In this document: in pieces, positions 9,530 to 18,279 of the stretch | How positions within the stretch are numbered: the stretch's first letter is position 1 | How the letters are laid out: each line of letters begins with the position of its first letter | Origin: Spiribacter salinus M19-40 | GTDB lineage: Bacteria > Pseudomonadota > Gammaproteobacteria > Nitrococcales > Nitrococcaceae | Direction: 5' to 3' | Length of the DNA stretch: 64,000 nt | Assembly (NCBI RefSeq): GCF_000319575.2 | Contig: NC_021291.1 | Location: forward strand, 1,116,001 to 1,180,000 | Notes under the pieces: generated by a model | What the model was told of the DNA's origin: nothing | The model's database searches: none | What the model saw: the letters and a program-made list of their open reading frames with translations, nothing else | Program-made: the position numbers and the translations under genes

Positions 9530-10109
9530 CCGTATCTGACAACAACGGCCTTAACCGCTTGTCGATTGCTTCGCGAGCGCGAAAAATCCGCGATCGCACG
9601 GTCCCGATGGGGCAGTCCATTGCCTGAGCAATTTCCTCGTAAGTCAATCCCTCGAACTCCCTCAGCGTAATGGCCGTGCGCAAGTCCTCAGGCAGATCAC
9701 CGATCGCGCTAACAACCGTTTCTTGCACTTGGTCCCGCTGAGCCAGCGCCTCTGGCGACTCCTGATCCTTGAGACGCGATTCGATGTCATATCGTTCCGC
9801 ATCCTGCGCATCGATATCATTATCCGGGGGACGCCGACCTTGCGAGACCAGGTGGTTTTTCGCGGTATTGATGCCAATGCGATACAGCCAGGTGTAAAAA
9901 CTACTGTCGCCGCGGAACTTGGGTAACGCTCGGTAGGCCTTGATGAACGCTTCCTGAGAGACGTCCAGCGCTTCGGCGTGATCATGTACGTATCGGGAAA
10001 CAAGCTTCACCAATTTGTGTTGATACTTGAGCACCAACAAATCGAAGGCCTGCTTGTCACCAGCCTGTACACGCTCCACTAACTCCTTGTCCGCACTGGC
10101 GGTCGTCAT
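9522..10109 (-). CDS. rpoE: RNA polymerase sigma factor RpoE (AlgU/sigma-22 type)
   Basis: ECF sigma factor for the envelope stress response. Region 2 is seen in DKQAFDLLVLKYQHKLVKLVSRYV and SQEAFIKAYRALPKFRGDSSFYTWLYRIGINTAKN. Region 4 is LPEDLRTAITLREFEGLTYEEIAQAMDCPIGTVRSRIFRAREAI. Both are very close to E. coli RpoE and Pseudomonas AlgU. A sigma-E-type promoter sits just upstream (10157-10184), which implies autoregulation. The anti-sigma genes follow at once. Confidence 0.96.
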   Translation of the reverse strand: MTTASADKELVERVQAGDKQAFDLLVLKYQHKLVKLVSRYVHDHAEALDVSQEAFIKAYRALPKFRGDSSFYTWLYRIGINTAKNHLVSQGRRPPDNDIDAQDAERYDIESRLKDQESPEALAQRDQVQETVVSAIGDLPEDLRTAITLREFEGLTYEEIAQAMDCPIGTVRSRIFRAREAIDKRLRPLLSDTDG

Positions 10110-10156
10110 TGTCCCTCCGCGCCCGACGCCGTTGGCAGCCGGACGCTGCCAAGTTG

Positions 10157-10184
10157 AATTGACCGAAGTTGACCAGGGAAGTTC
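10157..10184 (-). promoter_or_regulatory. Sigma-E-type promoter for rpoE (autoregulatory)
   Basis: On the minus strand GAACTT (10179-10184) and TCAATT (10157-10162) are separated by 16 bases. The known consensus for RpoE/AlgU is GAACTT, a spacer of about 16, then TCTGA or TCAAA. Transcription would start near 10150, leaving a leader of about 40 bases before the rpoE ATG at 10109. The position directly before rpoE is where autoregulatory promoters are known in other gammaproteobacteria. Confidence 0.7.
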
Positions 10185-10230
10185 AGGAAAAACTGAAGGC
10201 TAGCGAAAGCATAGGAGAGGCGCAAACGCC

Positions 10231-10665
10231 CTAGCGGGCCATGAGCAGACGTCGCAACTGTCGGTGCGCCTCGCCCGACAGGGCGTCGCACGGCACCATC
10301 ACGCCGCGGTACCGCCACCCGGATTTCAGGCTGAAGAAAACCAGCGTGGGCCACACAACGGCATCGCTCAGCTCTCCCTGCCATCGCTGTCCCGCGGCGG
10401 TTTCGACCCACCATTGTCCGCCCCCCAGTGGCCCAAACGCCCGAACGGCGCGCCGCTGTCGTGGCCAGTGACGCTGCCACGCGACCGCCGCAATGACTAG
10501 ACACCCAACGGCGGCCATGAGTTTGAAAGAGAGGGAGAGACCGCCCGATAACCCGATTAAACCGCATGCGATCGCTACCGGCCCGAGGATGAGCGCACAC
10601 AGGGGTCGACTTGGCTCAAGCCGAAAGACCGGAAGCGGCTCTGATTCGCTGGACGAGATCAACAA
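10231..10665 (-). CDS. YgfX/CptA-like inner-membrane protein
   Basis: Small protein with two close membrane helices (CALILGPVAIACGLIGLSGG and LSFKLMAAVGCLVIAAVAW) followed by a basic cytoplasmic part (QRHWPRQRRAVRAFG..WWVETAAGQRWQGEL). This layout and its place right after sdhE match the YgfX (CptA) family. In E. coli YgfX was described as a toxin acting on FtsZ and MreB with YgfY/SdhE as antitoxin; that pairing is disputed. The start is uncertain. I prefer TTG at 10665, which has AGGA upstream, giving 144 residues and a 50-base overlap with sdhE. ATG at 10695 is the alternative. A frame over the same bases in another phase is a shadow. Confidence 0.72.
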   Translation of the reverse strand: MLISSSESEPLPVFRLEPSRPLCALILGPVAIACGLIGLSGGLSLSFKLMAAVGCLVIAAVAWQRHWPRQRRAVRAFGPLGGGQWWVETAAGQRWQGELSDAVVWPTLVFFSLKSGWRYRGVMVPCDALSGEAHRQLRRLLMAR

Positions 10666-10873
10666 GGCTATCCTCAGCAGGCGGCTGGCCATTGAGCAGC
10701 CAGTCGATGAGCTGATCATCTTCGCAGCTGAGCAGTCGTTCGAAACAGCCCCGGCCGTCGGAATCGAGCGCACCATACCCGCCCGAATCCGCCTCCAGGA
10801 ATCGCGTCAGCAGTCGATCAAGCTCGGTTGTGCCTCGCCGACAGCGCCATCGCAGACGTGATTGCTCGCTCAC
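10616..10873 (-). CDS. sdhE: FAD assembly factor SdhE
   Basis: SdhE helps attach FAD covalently to SdhA. It has 85 residues, the family size. The key motif RGxxE appears as RRGTTELD near residues 12-19, and the helical remainder (FERLLSCEDDQLIDWLLNGQPP) fits. It lies eight bases after the sdhB stop, so it should be co-expressed with its target. Its 3' end overlaps the start of ygfX. Confidence 0.92.
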   Translation of the reverse strand: MSEQSRLRWRCRRGTTELDRLLTRFLEADSGGYGALDSDGRGCFERLLSCEDDQLIDWLLNGQPPAEDSLVDLVQRIRAASGLSA

Positions 10874-10881
10874 GCGACCGG

Positions 10882-11661
10882 CTACTGCCGAGCCACCATC
10901 AAGCGTTTCAGCTCAGCAATCGCCTTGGCCGGGTTCAATCCCTTCGGACACGCCGAGGCACAGTTCATGATCGTATGACACCGGTAAAGCTTGAATGCAT
11001 CGTCCAGATCATCCAACCGCGCACCGGTGTCCTCATCACGACTATCCGCTACCCAGCGGTACGCCTGCAGCAGAATAGCCGGGCCGAGGTAGCGATCCGG
11101 GTTCCACCAGTAACTTGGGCAGGAGGTCTGGCAACACGCACACATAATGCACTCGTAGAGGCCGTCGAGCTCTTCGCGGTCCTCGGGGCTCTGCAAGCGC
11201 TCGCGATCCGGTGGCGGCGGCGTTTGCGTCCTGATCCAGGGACGGATCGAGGCATACTGTGCATAGAAGTGCGTCATGTCGGGCACGAGGTCTTTTACAA
11301 CCCGCATGGACGGCAACGGGTAGATGCGTACCTCGTTATCGATTTCATCGATTGCCTTGGTGCAGGCCAGCGTATTGCGCCCGTCAATGTTCATCGCGCA
11401 CGACCCGCAGATCCCCTCACGGCAGGAGCGCCGGAAGGTTAACGTCGGGTCAATCTCGTTTTTAATCTTCACAAGGGCGTCGAGCACCATTGGGCCACAG
11501 GTGTCGAGGTCAACCTCGTAGGTATCGAGCCGGGGGTTTTCACCACTGTCAGGCTCCCATCGATAGACCTTGAAGATCCGCGTATTCGCTACGCCCTCAG
11601 GCGCGGCATGGTGCTCGCCCTGCTTGATGCGGGAATTCGGGGGCAGGATGAACTGGGCCAT
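10882..11661 (-). CDS. sdhB: Succinate dehydrogenase iron-sulfur subunit
   Basis: Complex II subunit that carries electrons from the SdhA flavin to ubiquinone. The N-terminal plant-ferredoxin domain holds the [2Fe-2S] ligands ([15 protein letters not shown], then a Cys in NTLAC). The C-terminal domain holds the [4Fe-4S] cysteines ([16 protein letters not shown]) and the [3Fe-4S] set ([17 protein letters not shown]). At 259 residues it is slightly longer than E. coli SdhB (238). It follows sdhA closely. Confidence 0.96.
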   Translation of the reverse strand: MAQFILPPNSRIKQGEHHAAPEGVANTRIFKVYRWEPDSGENPRLDTYEVDLDTCGPMVLDALVKIKNEIDPTLTFRRSCREGICGSCAMNIDGRNTLACTKAIDEIDNEVRIYPLPSMRVVKDLVPDMTHFYAQYASIRPWIRTQTPPPPDRERLQSPEDREELDGLYECIMCACCQTSCPSYWWNPDRYLGPAILLQAYRWVADSRDEDTGARLDDLDDAFKLYRCHTIMNCASACPKGLNPAKAIAELKRLMVARQ

Positions 11662-11678
11662 GGCTAACCTCTCCTGTC

Positions 11679-13466
11679 TCAGTACACACGCTTTTTCGGC
11701 GGGATGACGTCCATCTCGTCGCTGAGTGTCGTCATGTGCACCGGTCGATAATCCAGCTGGACGTCACCGCTTTCCTGCAGCCAGGACACAGTGTGCTTCA
11801 TCCAGTGCTCGTCATCACGCTCGCCAAAGTCCTCACGGGCGTGGGCTCCGCGGCTCTCCTGCCGGTTCAGCGCCGAGTCGAGACTGACGACCGCGTTGCC
11901 CAGCAGGTTCTCAAGTTCCAGCGTCTCGACAAGATCGGTGTTCCAGATCAGTGAGCGGTCCACCACCTTGACGTTCTCCAGCATGCCGTGGATTTCGTGA
12001 ATCCGACGGCTGCCCTCTTCCAGCGTATCGGCCGTGCGGAAGACCGCCGCATACTCTTGCATCGTCTTTTGCATCTGCTCCCGAATCTTGGCCGTCGGCT
12101 CATCACCATCCGCATTCCGCAGCCGATCAAGGCGTCCCAGCGAATAAGCCGCGCTATCGGCGGGCAGCGGCTTGTGCTCACCGCAATCCGCCACGATCTC
12201 GGCCGCACGGATAGCCGCCGCGCGGCCAAAGACCACCAGATCCAGCAGGGAATTCGAGCCCAGCCGATTGGCCCCGTGCACGGAGATACAACCGGCCTCA
12301 CCGATGGCCATGAGGCCGGGCACCACGGCATCCGGGTCGCCGTCACGTGGGGCGACAACCTCTGCCCGGTAGTTGGTCGGAATGCCGCCCATGTTGTAGT
12401 GCACCGTCGGCAGCACGGGAATGGGCGCCTGAGTTACATCGACGCCGGCAAAGATACGGGCCGTCTCGGCAATACCGGGGAGGCGCTGATTGATCACCTC
12501 CGGGCCCAAGTGCTCGAGATGCAAATGAATGTGGTCGCTGTTCGGGCCGACACCTCGGCCCTCGCGGATCTCGATCGTCATGGATCGTGAGACAACGTCG
12601 CGTGAGGCCAGATCCTTCGCGTTCGGGGCATAACGCTCCATGAAGCGCTCACCCTCGGAGTTGGTGAGATAACCGCCCTCGCCGCGTACGCCCTCGGTGA
12701 TCAGACAGCCCGCACCATAGACGCCCGTTGGATGAAACTGGGTGAATTCCATGTCCTGCAACGGCAGCCCGGCACGCAGCACCATGCCACCGCCATCACC
12801 CGTACAGGTATGGGCTGATGTGCAGGAGAACCAGGCGCGTCCGTAGCCACCGGTGGCCAACACAACAATGTGGGCCCGGAATCGGTGGATTTTGCCGGTG
12901 GCGAGCTCGAGGGCGATCACCCCCCGACATTCACCATTTTCCATGATCAGGTCGAGGGCGAAGAACTCGATGTAAAACTCGGCCTGATGAGCGAGCGACT
13001 GCTGGTAGAGCGTGTGCAAAATGGCGTGGCCCGTGCGATCAGCCGCGGCGCAGGTCCGCTGCGCGGTGCCATCACCAAAGTGCGTCGTCATACCACCGAA
13101 GGGACGCTGATAGATCTTGCCCTCTTCGGTCCGGGAGAACGGCACCCCGTAGTGCTCAAGCTCGATGATGGCCGGTATGGCCTCGCGGCACATGTACTCA
13201 ATGGCGTCCTGGTCACCAAGCCAATCCGACCCTTTGATGGTGTCGTAGGCATGCCAGCGCCAGTCGTCCTCACCCATGTTACCCAGCGCGGCACTCACGC
13301 CGCCCTGTGCCGCCACGGTATGACTACGGGTCGGAAAGACTTTAGTCAGGCAGGCAGTTTTGAGGCCCTTCTCCGCCATACCGAAGGTTGCCCGCAGCCC
13401 GGCGCCACCGGCGCCGACAACCACCACGTCATAGGTGTGGTCTGTGATCTCGTAATCGGTGCTCAT
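11679..13466 (-). CDS. sdhA: Succinate dehydrogenase flavoprotein subunit
   Basis: Catalytic subunit that oxidises succinate to fumarate in the TCA cycle and respiratory chain. The dinucleotide fold is [25 protein letters not shown] contains His49, the covalent FAD attachment site. [18 protein letters not shown] and the substrate-binding [10 protein letters not shown] and [17 protein letters not shown] blocks are present. The ATG at 13466 is supported by CGGAGG eight bases upstream and gives 595 residues. An in-frame extension to 13559 overlaps sdhD and has no homology. Confidence 0.96.
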   Translation of the reverse strand: MSTDYEITDHTYDVVVVGAGGAGLRATFGMAEKGLKTACLTKVFPTRSHTVAAQGGVSAALGNMGEDDWRWHAYDTIKGSDWLGDQDAIEYMCREAIPAIIELEHYGVPFSRTEEGKIYQRPFGGMTTHFGDGTAQRTCAAADRTGHAILHTLYQQSLAHQAEFYIEFFALDLIMENGECRGVIALELATGKIHRFRAHIVVLATGGYGRAWFSCTSAHTCTGDGGGMVLRAGLPLQDMEFTQFHPTGVYGAGCLITEGVRGEGGYLTNSEGERFMERYAPNAKDLASRDVVSRSMTIEIREGRGVGPNSDHIHLHLEHLGPEVINQRLPGIAETARIFAGVDVTQAPIPVLPTVHYNMGGIPTNYRAEVVAPRDGDPDAVVPGLMAIGEAGCISVHGANRLGSNSLLDLVVFGRAAAIRAAEIVADCGEHKPLPADSAAYSLGRLDRLRNADGDEPTAKIREQMQKTMQEYAAVFRTADTLEEGSRRIHEIHGMLENVKVVDRSLIWNTDLVETLELENLLGNAVVSLDSALNRQESRGAHAREDFGERDDEHWMKHTVSWLQESGDVQLDYRPVHMTTLSDEMDVIPPKKRVY

Positions 13467-13470
13467 GAAT

Positions 13471-13851
13471 TCAGCCTCCGAGTGCAATCGTGAGGACAGC
13501 AAAGATGGCCGTCGTGGCAAGCAGCAGGGCAAGGAACCGCACGCCGAGCACAATTCCAAGCCGGACGCCCTTATGGCTTACATAGTCTTCGAGCACCACC
13601 TGAAGCCCCAGTGAGGCGTGATAGAACAAGACGCCAAAAAGAACGACCAGGATAACCGCGTTCACCGGGTTGCCCAGCCAGGCGACCGCTTCAGCGTGTG
13701 AACCGCCCGCATTGGCAGCAAGACCAACCACCAACCAGAGCATGAGCGGCACCATGCCGATGGCTGTAACGCGTTGCGCCCACCAGTGGCTCGTGCCGTG
13801 ATGAGAGGCACCCAGCCCCCGCGCTTCCTTGATCGGACTGCGAAATTCCAT
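13471..13851 (-). CDS. sdhD: Succinate dehydrogenase membrane anchor subunit D
   Basis: Small membrane anchor of complex II that helps bind heme b and ubiquinone. It has 126 residues with three membrane helices (about 28-48, 60-80 and 100-124). The first part, [26 protein letters not shown], and [16 protein letters not shown] fit SdhD, where the His and the DY pair lie at the heme/quinone region. The ATG at 13851 has AGGAG eight bases upstream. It overlaps the end of sdhC by nothing more than a short spacer. Confidence 0.92.
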   Translation of the reverse strand: MEFRSPIKEARGLGASHHGTSHWWAQRVTAIGMVPLMLWLVVGLAANAGGSHAEAVAWLGNPVNAVILVVLFGVLFYHASLGLQVVLEDYVSHKGVRLGIVLGVRFLALLLATTAIFAVLTIALGG

Positions 13852-13862
13852 GATGCGTTCTC

Positions 13863-14243
13863 CTAAACCAGCGCGATGAGCCAGGCGACCAGCGTGAGCA
13901 CAGCCGCGCCACCAATGACGGCCTGGCCCGAGCGCTCCGCCGTCTGCAGCTCGAACCCGTAACCGGCATCCCAGAAGAGATGACGAATGCCGTTGCACAG
14001 GTGATAGAACAACACGAACGTCCAGATAAAGAGCAGTGCCTGGACCGGGAGGCTTCCGAGAATGGCACTGGCGGTGGCGTAGCTCTGCGGGCCAGCCGCG
14101 GCAGCGACCACCCAATACACCAGGACAAGCGCACCACCGGCAAGCAATACCCCGGAGATTCGGTGACTGATCGAGGTGATCGCAGTGAACGGCAGGCGGT
14201 AAACCTGAAGGTGCGGTGAAAGAGGCCGATTATCCGTGCTCAT
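13863..14243 (-). CDS. sdhC: Succinate dehydrogenase cytochrome b556 subunit
   Basis: Membrane anchor with the heme b ligand. It begins with the family motif RPLSPHLQVYRLPFTAITSISHRISG (Ser and Arg at the quinone site) and has three membrane helices. The heme-ligand region is FYHLCNGIRHLFWD. GGAG lies upstream of the ATG. This is the first of the four structural sdh genes on the minus strand. Confidence 0.94.
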   Translation of the reverse strand: MSTDNRPLSPHLQVYRLPFTAITSISHRISGVLLAGGALVLVYWVVAAAAGPQSYATASAILGSLPVQALLFIWTFVLFYHLCNGIRHLFWDAGYGFELQTAERSGQAVIGGAAVLTLVAWLIALV

Positions 14244-14286
14244 CGAGGGACTCTCCAGGTGCAGGATAGTTTGAAATTATTCCGTA

Positions 14287-14315
14287 AAAATACGCGCCCT
14301 TGGCAGTAGGCGCAA
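14287..14315 (-). promoter_or_regulatory. Candidate sigma-70 promoter before sdhC, overlapping a hairpin
   Basis: TTGCGC (14310-14315) and TATTTT (14287-14292) on the minus strand are 17 bases apart. The same stretch can fold as a GCGCC/GGCGC hairpin followed by a T-rich run, so it may instead be a weak terminator or attenuator after sdhAF4. The sequence alone does not decide between these. Confidence 0.35.
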
Positions 14316-14356
14316 TATCATGCACCGCAACATGCTCGGGCAGATACCCGTGTAAC

Positions 14357-14530
14357 CTAAAAGTCGGTGCACCGGCCGTTGCTCTCCCAATCACCGTACC
14401 GAGTGGGCTCGGGGCCTTTCTTGCCGCCGACCTCTTTCGGCCAGGTCCGGGCATCTTGCCAATCCACCTGAGTTGGCGCTTCCGGGTCTTCCCGCGAGCG
14501 CTCCGGCTGAGTCTGATTTTCGTCACTCAT
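14357..14530 (-). CDS. Succinate dehydrogenase assembly factor 4-like protein (DUF1674)
   Basis: A 57-codon gene. The C-terminus is KGPEPTRYGDWESNGRCTDF followed by TAG, the hallmark of the DUF1674/SdhAF4 family (K-G-P-E-P-T-R-[YF]-G-D-W...G-x-x-x-D-F). In yeast and animals SdhAF4 binds flavinylated Sdh1/SDHA and promotes complex II assembly; bacterial members are inferred to do the same. The N-terminal half is acidic, Gln-rich and variable, as in the family. GGAGG lies six bases before the ATG at 14530 (a second ATG at 14536 abuts it and is less likely). The gene lies right upstream of sdhC on the same strand. Confidence 0.9.
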   Translation of the reverse strand: MSDENQTQPERSREDPEAPTQVDWQDARTWPKEVGGKKGPEPTRYGDWESNGRCTDF

Positions 14531-14615
14531 GGCCATCCTCCGGGTACATGGATCATTGCTGAAATGTCATTATCACATATCGACCATCGCACAATCATTC
14601 AATCGGGAGTCTTTC

Positions 14616-15626
14616 ATGTCGGGCGTCTGGGATGACCTCCTCACGGATCACACCGTCACCGATGCACCGCTCGCCGACCCGGAGACGCTCGCCACCGCAG
14701 CGAAGGACAGCGGGGTCGTCGCCCCGCTTCCCAGCCTTGCCGCGCTGCATGTGGCTGGCGCAGATGCGCGCGATTTTCTGCACAGCCAACTAACCCAGTC
14801 GATCACCGATCTTGCTGACGACGAGACGCGCCTGGCCGCCTGGTGCAACGCCAAGGGGCGAGCCCGGGCCATCGTACGTGTCGTGCCTTCCGACACCGGT
14901 CTGGTGCTGCTCGGTCATGCTGAAACACTGCACCAAATTCGACCAAAACTGCAGATGTTCGTTCTGCGGGCACAGGTTGCGCTGACAGACCTGTCCGAAT
15001 CAGAGGCCCTTCTGGGGGTGGCTGGCCCGACCGCAGAGACGCTGCTGAGCGAGGCGGTCGGGACGCTGCCGCGGGTGGCTGGTGGGCTGATTCGCGCCGG
15101 CGATTTGCACGTGATCGCGGTGCCCGCTGCCGAGGGACTGCGCTACATGCTCCTGGCGCCGGCCGGGCAGATGCAGGCGCTGTGGGTTCGTTACACCGAG
15201 GCGCTGACGCAGGGCGATGAGCGGTTCTGGCAGTGGATGGATATTCAGGCCGGCGTGCCTGACATCACACCGGCGACGCAAGAAGCGTTCGTGCCCACCA
15301 TGCTGAATCTCGAGCCCCTTGGTGGAATCAGCTATGAAAAGGGCTGTTATCCCGGCCAAGAGGTCGTCGCACGAATGCACTACCTTGGCAGCCTGAAGCG
15401 TCGTCTATACCGGGCCGCTCTACCGGCGGATCCACCGGCGCCTGGCACCCCGATCACTCGGGCGGACGGCAGTGAGGCCGGTACCGTAGTGAGCGCCGCC
15501 CAAGCACCAGCGGGCGGCAGCGAACTGCTCGCCGTCCTGCGGATCGAGGCGGCCAGCGACGCGGCACTCGCCGTCGACGACTGGCCGCTCGCCCTGCTCG
15601 AGTTGCCCTACGCCCCGCCGGCCTGA
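14616..15626 (+). CDS. ygfZ: tRNA-modifying/Fe-S maintenance protein YgfZ
   Basis: Folate-binding protein of the GcvT fold that supports some Fe-S enzymes (such as MiaB) and tRNA modification. The signature K-G-C-Y-x-G-Q-E occurs as [19 protein letters not shown] near residue 245, with the conserved Cys. The N-terminal part [30 protein letters not shown] is typical. The ATG at 14616 follows GGGAG by six bases; a longer frame from 14529 lacks homology. It is divergent from sdhAF4 and its 3' end overlaps that of lysS by 19 bases. Confidence 0.92.
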   Translation: MSGVWDDLLTDHTVTDAPLADPETLATAAKDSGVVAPLPSLAALHVAGADARDFLHSQLTQSITDLADDETRLAAWCNAKGRARAIVRVVPSDTGLVLLGHAETLHQIRPKLQMFVLRAQVALTDLSESEALLGVAGPTAETLLSEAVGTLPRVAGGLIRAGDLHVIAVPAAEGLRYMLLAPAGQMQALWVRYTEALTQGDERFWQWMDIQAGVPDITPATQEAFVPTMLNLEPLGGISYEKGCYPGQEVVARMHYLGSLKRRLYRAALPADPPAPGTPITRADGSEAGTVVSAAQAPAGGSELLAVLRIEAASDAALAVDDWPLALLELPYAPPA

Positions 15627-17113
15627 CTGTTGCGCGGACGCATCGCCGGGAACAGCAGCACATCCCGGATCGACGCGCTGTCGGTCAACAGCATGACCAG
15701 CCGGTCGATTCCGATCCCCTCACCCACGGCGGGCGGCATGCCGTACTCGAGCGCCTGTACGTAGTCCTCGTCGTAGTGCATTGCCTCGTCATCACCCGCC
15801 GCCTTTTCGTCGGCCTGGCGGCGAAAGCGCCGCGCCTGGTCTTCCGCATCGTTGAGCTCGGAGAACCCATTGGCGATTTCCCGGCCAGCGATGATCAGCT
15901 CGAAGCGCTCCGTGACGGACGGGTCATCGTCTTTCGGGCGGGCCAGCGGCGAGACCTCGACCGGGTAATCCACCACAAACGTCGGCTGGCGAAACGCGGC
16001 CTCAGCGGTTTTCTCGAAGATCTCCAGCAGCAGCTTACCGGCCCCCCAGTGCGCTTGAGGGCTGATTCCGAGGCCTTCTGCGTAATGCGCGAGGGCCTCG
16101 CGATCATCCAGCTGACCGGTCAAGGCAGGATTCTGGGCGAGCACGGCATCGGCCACACTGATGCGGGCAAAAGCCGGCGCCAGGTCAATCGTCTCACCCT
16201 GCCAGGTTAGCTGCTCACCCCCGCAAACTTCGCGCGCGAGTCCGCGCAACAAGGCCTCGGTCAGGTCCATGGCGTTGGTGTAATCGGCATACGCCTCGTA
16301 GAACTCAAGCATCGTGAATTCGGGATTGTGCCGAGTCGAAACGCCCTCGTTGCGGAAGTTGCGATTAATCTCGTAAACCCGCTCGAAGCCACCGACCACC
16401 AGCCGCTTCAGATACAGCTCCGGGGCCACCCGCAGATACAAATCAAGCTCCAGGGCGTTGTGGTGGGTCACAAACGGGCGCGCCGCCGCACCCCCTGGAA
16501 TGGGCTGCATCATCGGGGTTTCCACCTCAAGAAAGCCCCGCTCGTGGAACACATCCCGGATGAAACGCACGATGCGACTGCGGGTATTAAAAATCCGCCG
16601 CGCCTCTGGATTGGTCATCAGATCCAGATACCGCTGCCGGTAACGCGCCTCCGTGTCGCCCAAACCATGATATTTGTCGGGCAACGGCCGCAGAGATTTG
16701 GTCAACAGCCGCAGGGTGTGACAGTGCACCGACAGCTCGCCGGTTTGCGTGCGCATCAGCGTGCCCGCCGCGCCGACGATATCCCCCACGTCCCAGCTCT
16801 TGAACGCCTGATAGACCCCTTCGGGCAAATCATCCCGGCGAATGAAGAGCTGAATGTCACCGCTCATGTCGCGAATCGTGGCAAAGCTCGCCTTGCCCAT
16901 AACCCGCTTGAGGACCATGCGACCGGCCACGGCCGCCTCAACACCAGCGGTCTGGAGCGCGTCGGCATCGTCGTTGGCATGATGGGCTTGAAGATCACCA
17001 GCCAGATCCTTGCGCGCGAAATCGTTGGGAAATGCCGTGCCGGTCTCGCGCCAATCGGCAAGCTTGCGCCGACGCTCGGCAATCAGTCGATGTTCGTCAT
17101 TTTCTTCGGCCAT
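15608..17113 (-). CDS. lysS: Lysine-tRNA ligase, class II
   Basis: Charges tRNA-Lys. The N-terminal OB-fold anticodon-binding domain ([23 protein letters not shown]) is followed by the class II core: motif 1 around [14 protein letters not shown], motif 2 [23 protein letters not shown], and motif 3 [24 protein letters not shown]. The 501 residues match the bacterial enzyme. It follows prfB by about 40 bases, the same prfB-lysS order as in E. coli. Confidence 0.97.
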   Translation of the reverse strand: MAEENDEHRLIAERRRKLADWRETGTAFPNDFARKDLAGDLQAHHANDDADALQTAGVEAAVAGRMVLKRVMGKASFATIRDMSGDIQLFIRRDDLPEGVYQAFKSWDVGDIVGAAGTLMRTQTGELSVHCHTLRLLTKSLRPLPDKYHGLGDTEARYRQRYLDLMTNPEARRIFNTRSRIVRFIRDVFHERGFLEVETPMMQPIPGGAAARPFVTHHNALELDLYLRVAPELYLKRLVVGGFERVYEINRNFRNEGVSTRHNPEFTMLEFYEAYADYTNAMDLTEALLRGLAREVCGGEQLTWQGETIDLAPAFARISVADAVLAQNPALTGQLDDREALAHYAEGLGISPQAHWGAGKLLLEIFEKTAEAAFRQPTFVVDYPVEVSPLARPKDDDPSVTERFELIIAGREIANGFSELNDAEDQARRFRRQADEKAAGDDEAMHYDEDYVQALEYGMPPAVGEGIGIDRLVMLLTDSASIRDVLLFPAMRPRNSQAGGA

Positions 17114-17154
17114 GGCAGCGTTATCCCTCGTTTTAATTCTGCGACCGGCGCCGA

Positions 17155-18250
17155 TTAAAGGCCGGCTTTGAGACTGGCTTCGATAAAGCCATCGAGATCG
17201 CCATCCAGCACGGCCTGGGTGTTGCCAACCTCCACCCCCGTGCGTAGATCCTTGATCCGACTTTGATCGAGTACGTAGGAGCGGATCTGGCTGCCCCAGC
17301 CAATATCCGCCTTTGACTCCTCAACCTCCGCAGCCTGGGCACGCTGCGCTTCCATCTCCCGCTCCCAGAGTTTGGCGCGCAGCTGGTTCATGGCGGTGGC
17401 CCGATTCTTGTGCTGCGACCGATCGTTCTGGCACTGAACGACAATACCGGTCGGCTGGTGGGTGATGCGCACAGCGGACTCCGTGCGGTTGACGTGCTGG
17501 CCACCGGCACCGCTGGCCCGATAGACATCGACACGAAGATCCGACGGATCCACATCAATCTCGATATCCTCATCCAGCTCCGGGCTGACATAGACCGACG
17601 CAAACGAGGTATGACGCCGGTTACCCGAGTCGAATGGCGACTTGCGAACCAGGCGATGAACGCCGGTTTCCGTGCGCAGCCAGCCGAACGCGTGATCGCC
17701 CTCCACGCGAATCGTGGCGCTCTTGATGCCGGCCTGTTCACCCTCCGAGACCTCGATGAGCTCGCTGGTAAACCCACGCCGCTCGATCCAGCGCAGATAC
17801 ATGCGCAACAGCATCTCCGCCCAGTCCTGCGCCTCCGTGCCGCCCGAACCGGCCTGAATGTCGACAAAGGCATTCGCCGAATCCATCTCGCCCGAGAACA
17901 TGCGGCGAAACTCGAGGCCCTCGATGGTGCGCTCGTAGCCCGCCAGGTCATCGACCACCGACTCAAGGGTGTCGTCGTCGCCCTCTTCTCGCGCCATGGC
18001 GAACAGTTCTTCGGCGTCCTGCAGGCCATTAATGAGCGTCTGCATCCGGGTCACGAGCTTCTCTAGCTTGGCCCGCTCGCGGTTCAGCGTCTGGGCGCGC
18101 TCCGGGTCGTTCCAGACATCAGGCTGTTCAAGCTCCCGAGTAACCTCTTCAAAGCGCTCCTGCTGCTCAGCGAGGTCAAAGGTACCCCCTCAGGGACTCG
18201 GTCCGTCCCTTCAGGTCATCAATGCGGGTCGCAATCGGGTTGGTATCCAG
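17155..18250 (-). CDS. prfB: Peptide chain release factor 2 (programmed +1 frameshift)
   Basis: RF2 ends translation at UGA and UAA. The main frame holds the codon-recognition SPF ([13 protein letters not shown]) and the catalytic GGQ ([13 protein letters not shown]). The first 24 codons lie in a different phase and end in LRGYL then an in-frame TGA (18176-18178). Slipping +1 at CTT-TGA-C joins them to [12 protein letters not shown], giving a 364-residue protein (E. coli has 365). The frameshift lets RF2 limit its own synthesis. No ATG, GTG or TTG occurs in the short frame. The only start with a well-placed AGGAG, seven bases upstream, is CTG at 18250, which gives a beginning (M)[12 protein letters not shown] that aligns with E. 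coli MFEINPVNNRIQDL. Confidence 0.95.
18175..18190 (-). promoter_or_regulatory. prfB programmed +1 frameshift site
   Basis: The minus strand reads AGGGGGTACCTTTGAC: an internal Shine-Dalgarno-like AGGGGG, a three-base gap, then the slippery CTT followed by TGA and C. E. coli has the same layout with TAT in place of TAC. When RF2 is scarce the ribosome pauses at UGA and slips forward one base. Confidence 0.95.
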
Positions 18251-18279
18251 ACCGTTACTCCTTTTTTGCTCGTCGTTGC

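Noticed and set aside
10106-10600. 164-codon minus-strand frame over ygfX and the rpoE promoter
   Set aside because: Out of phase with ygfX, Arg/Gly-rich, and it would run through the rpoE promoter; the YgfX frame has clear membrane helices.
14230-14526. 98-codon minus-strand frame before sdhC
   Set aside because: It is out of phase with the 57-codon SdhAF4 gene, which has the family motif and a ribosome-binding site.
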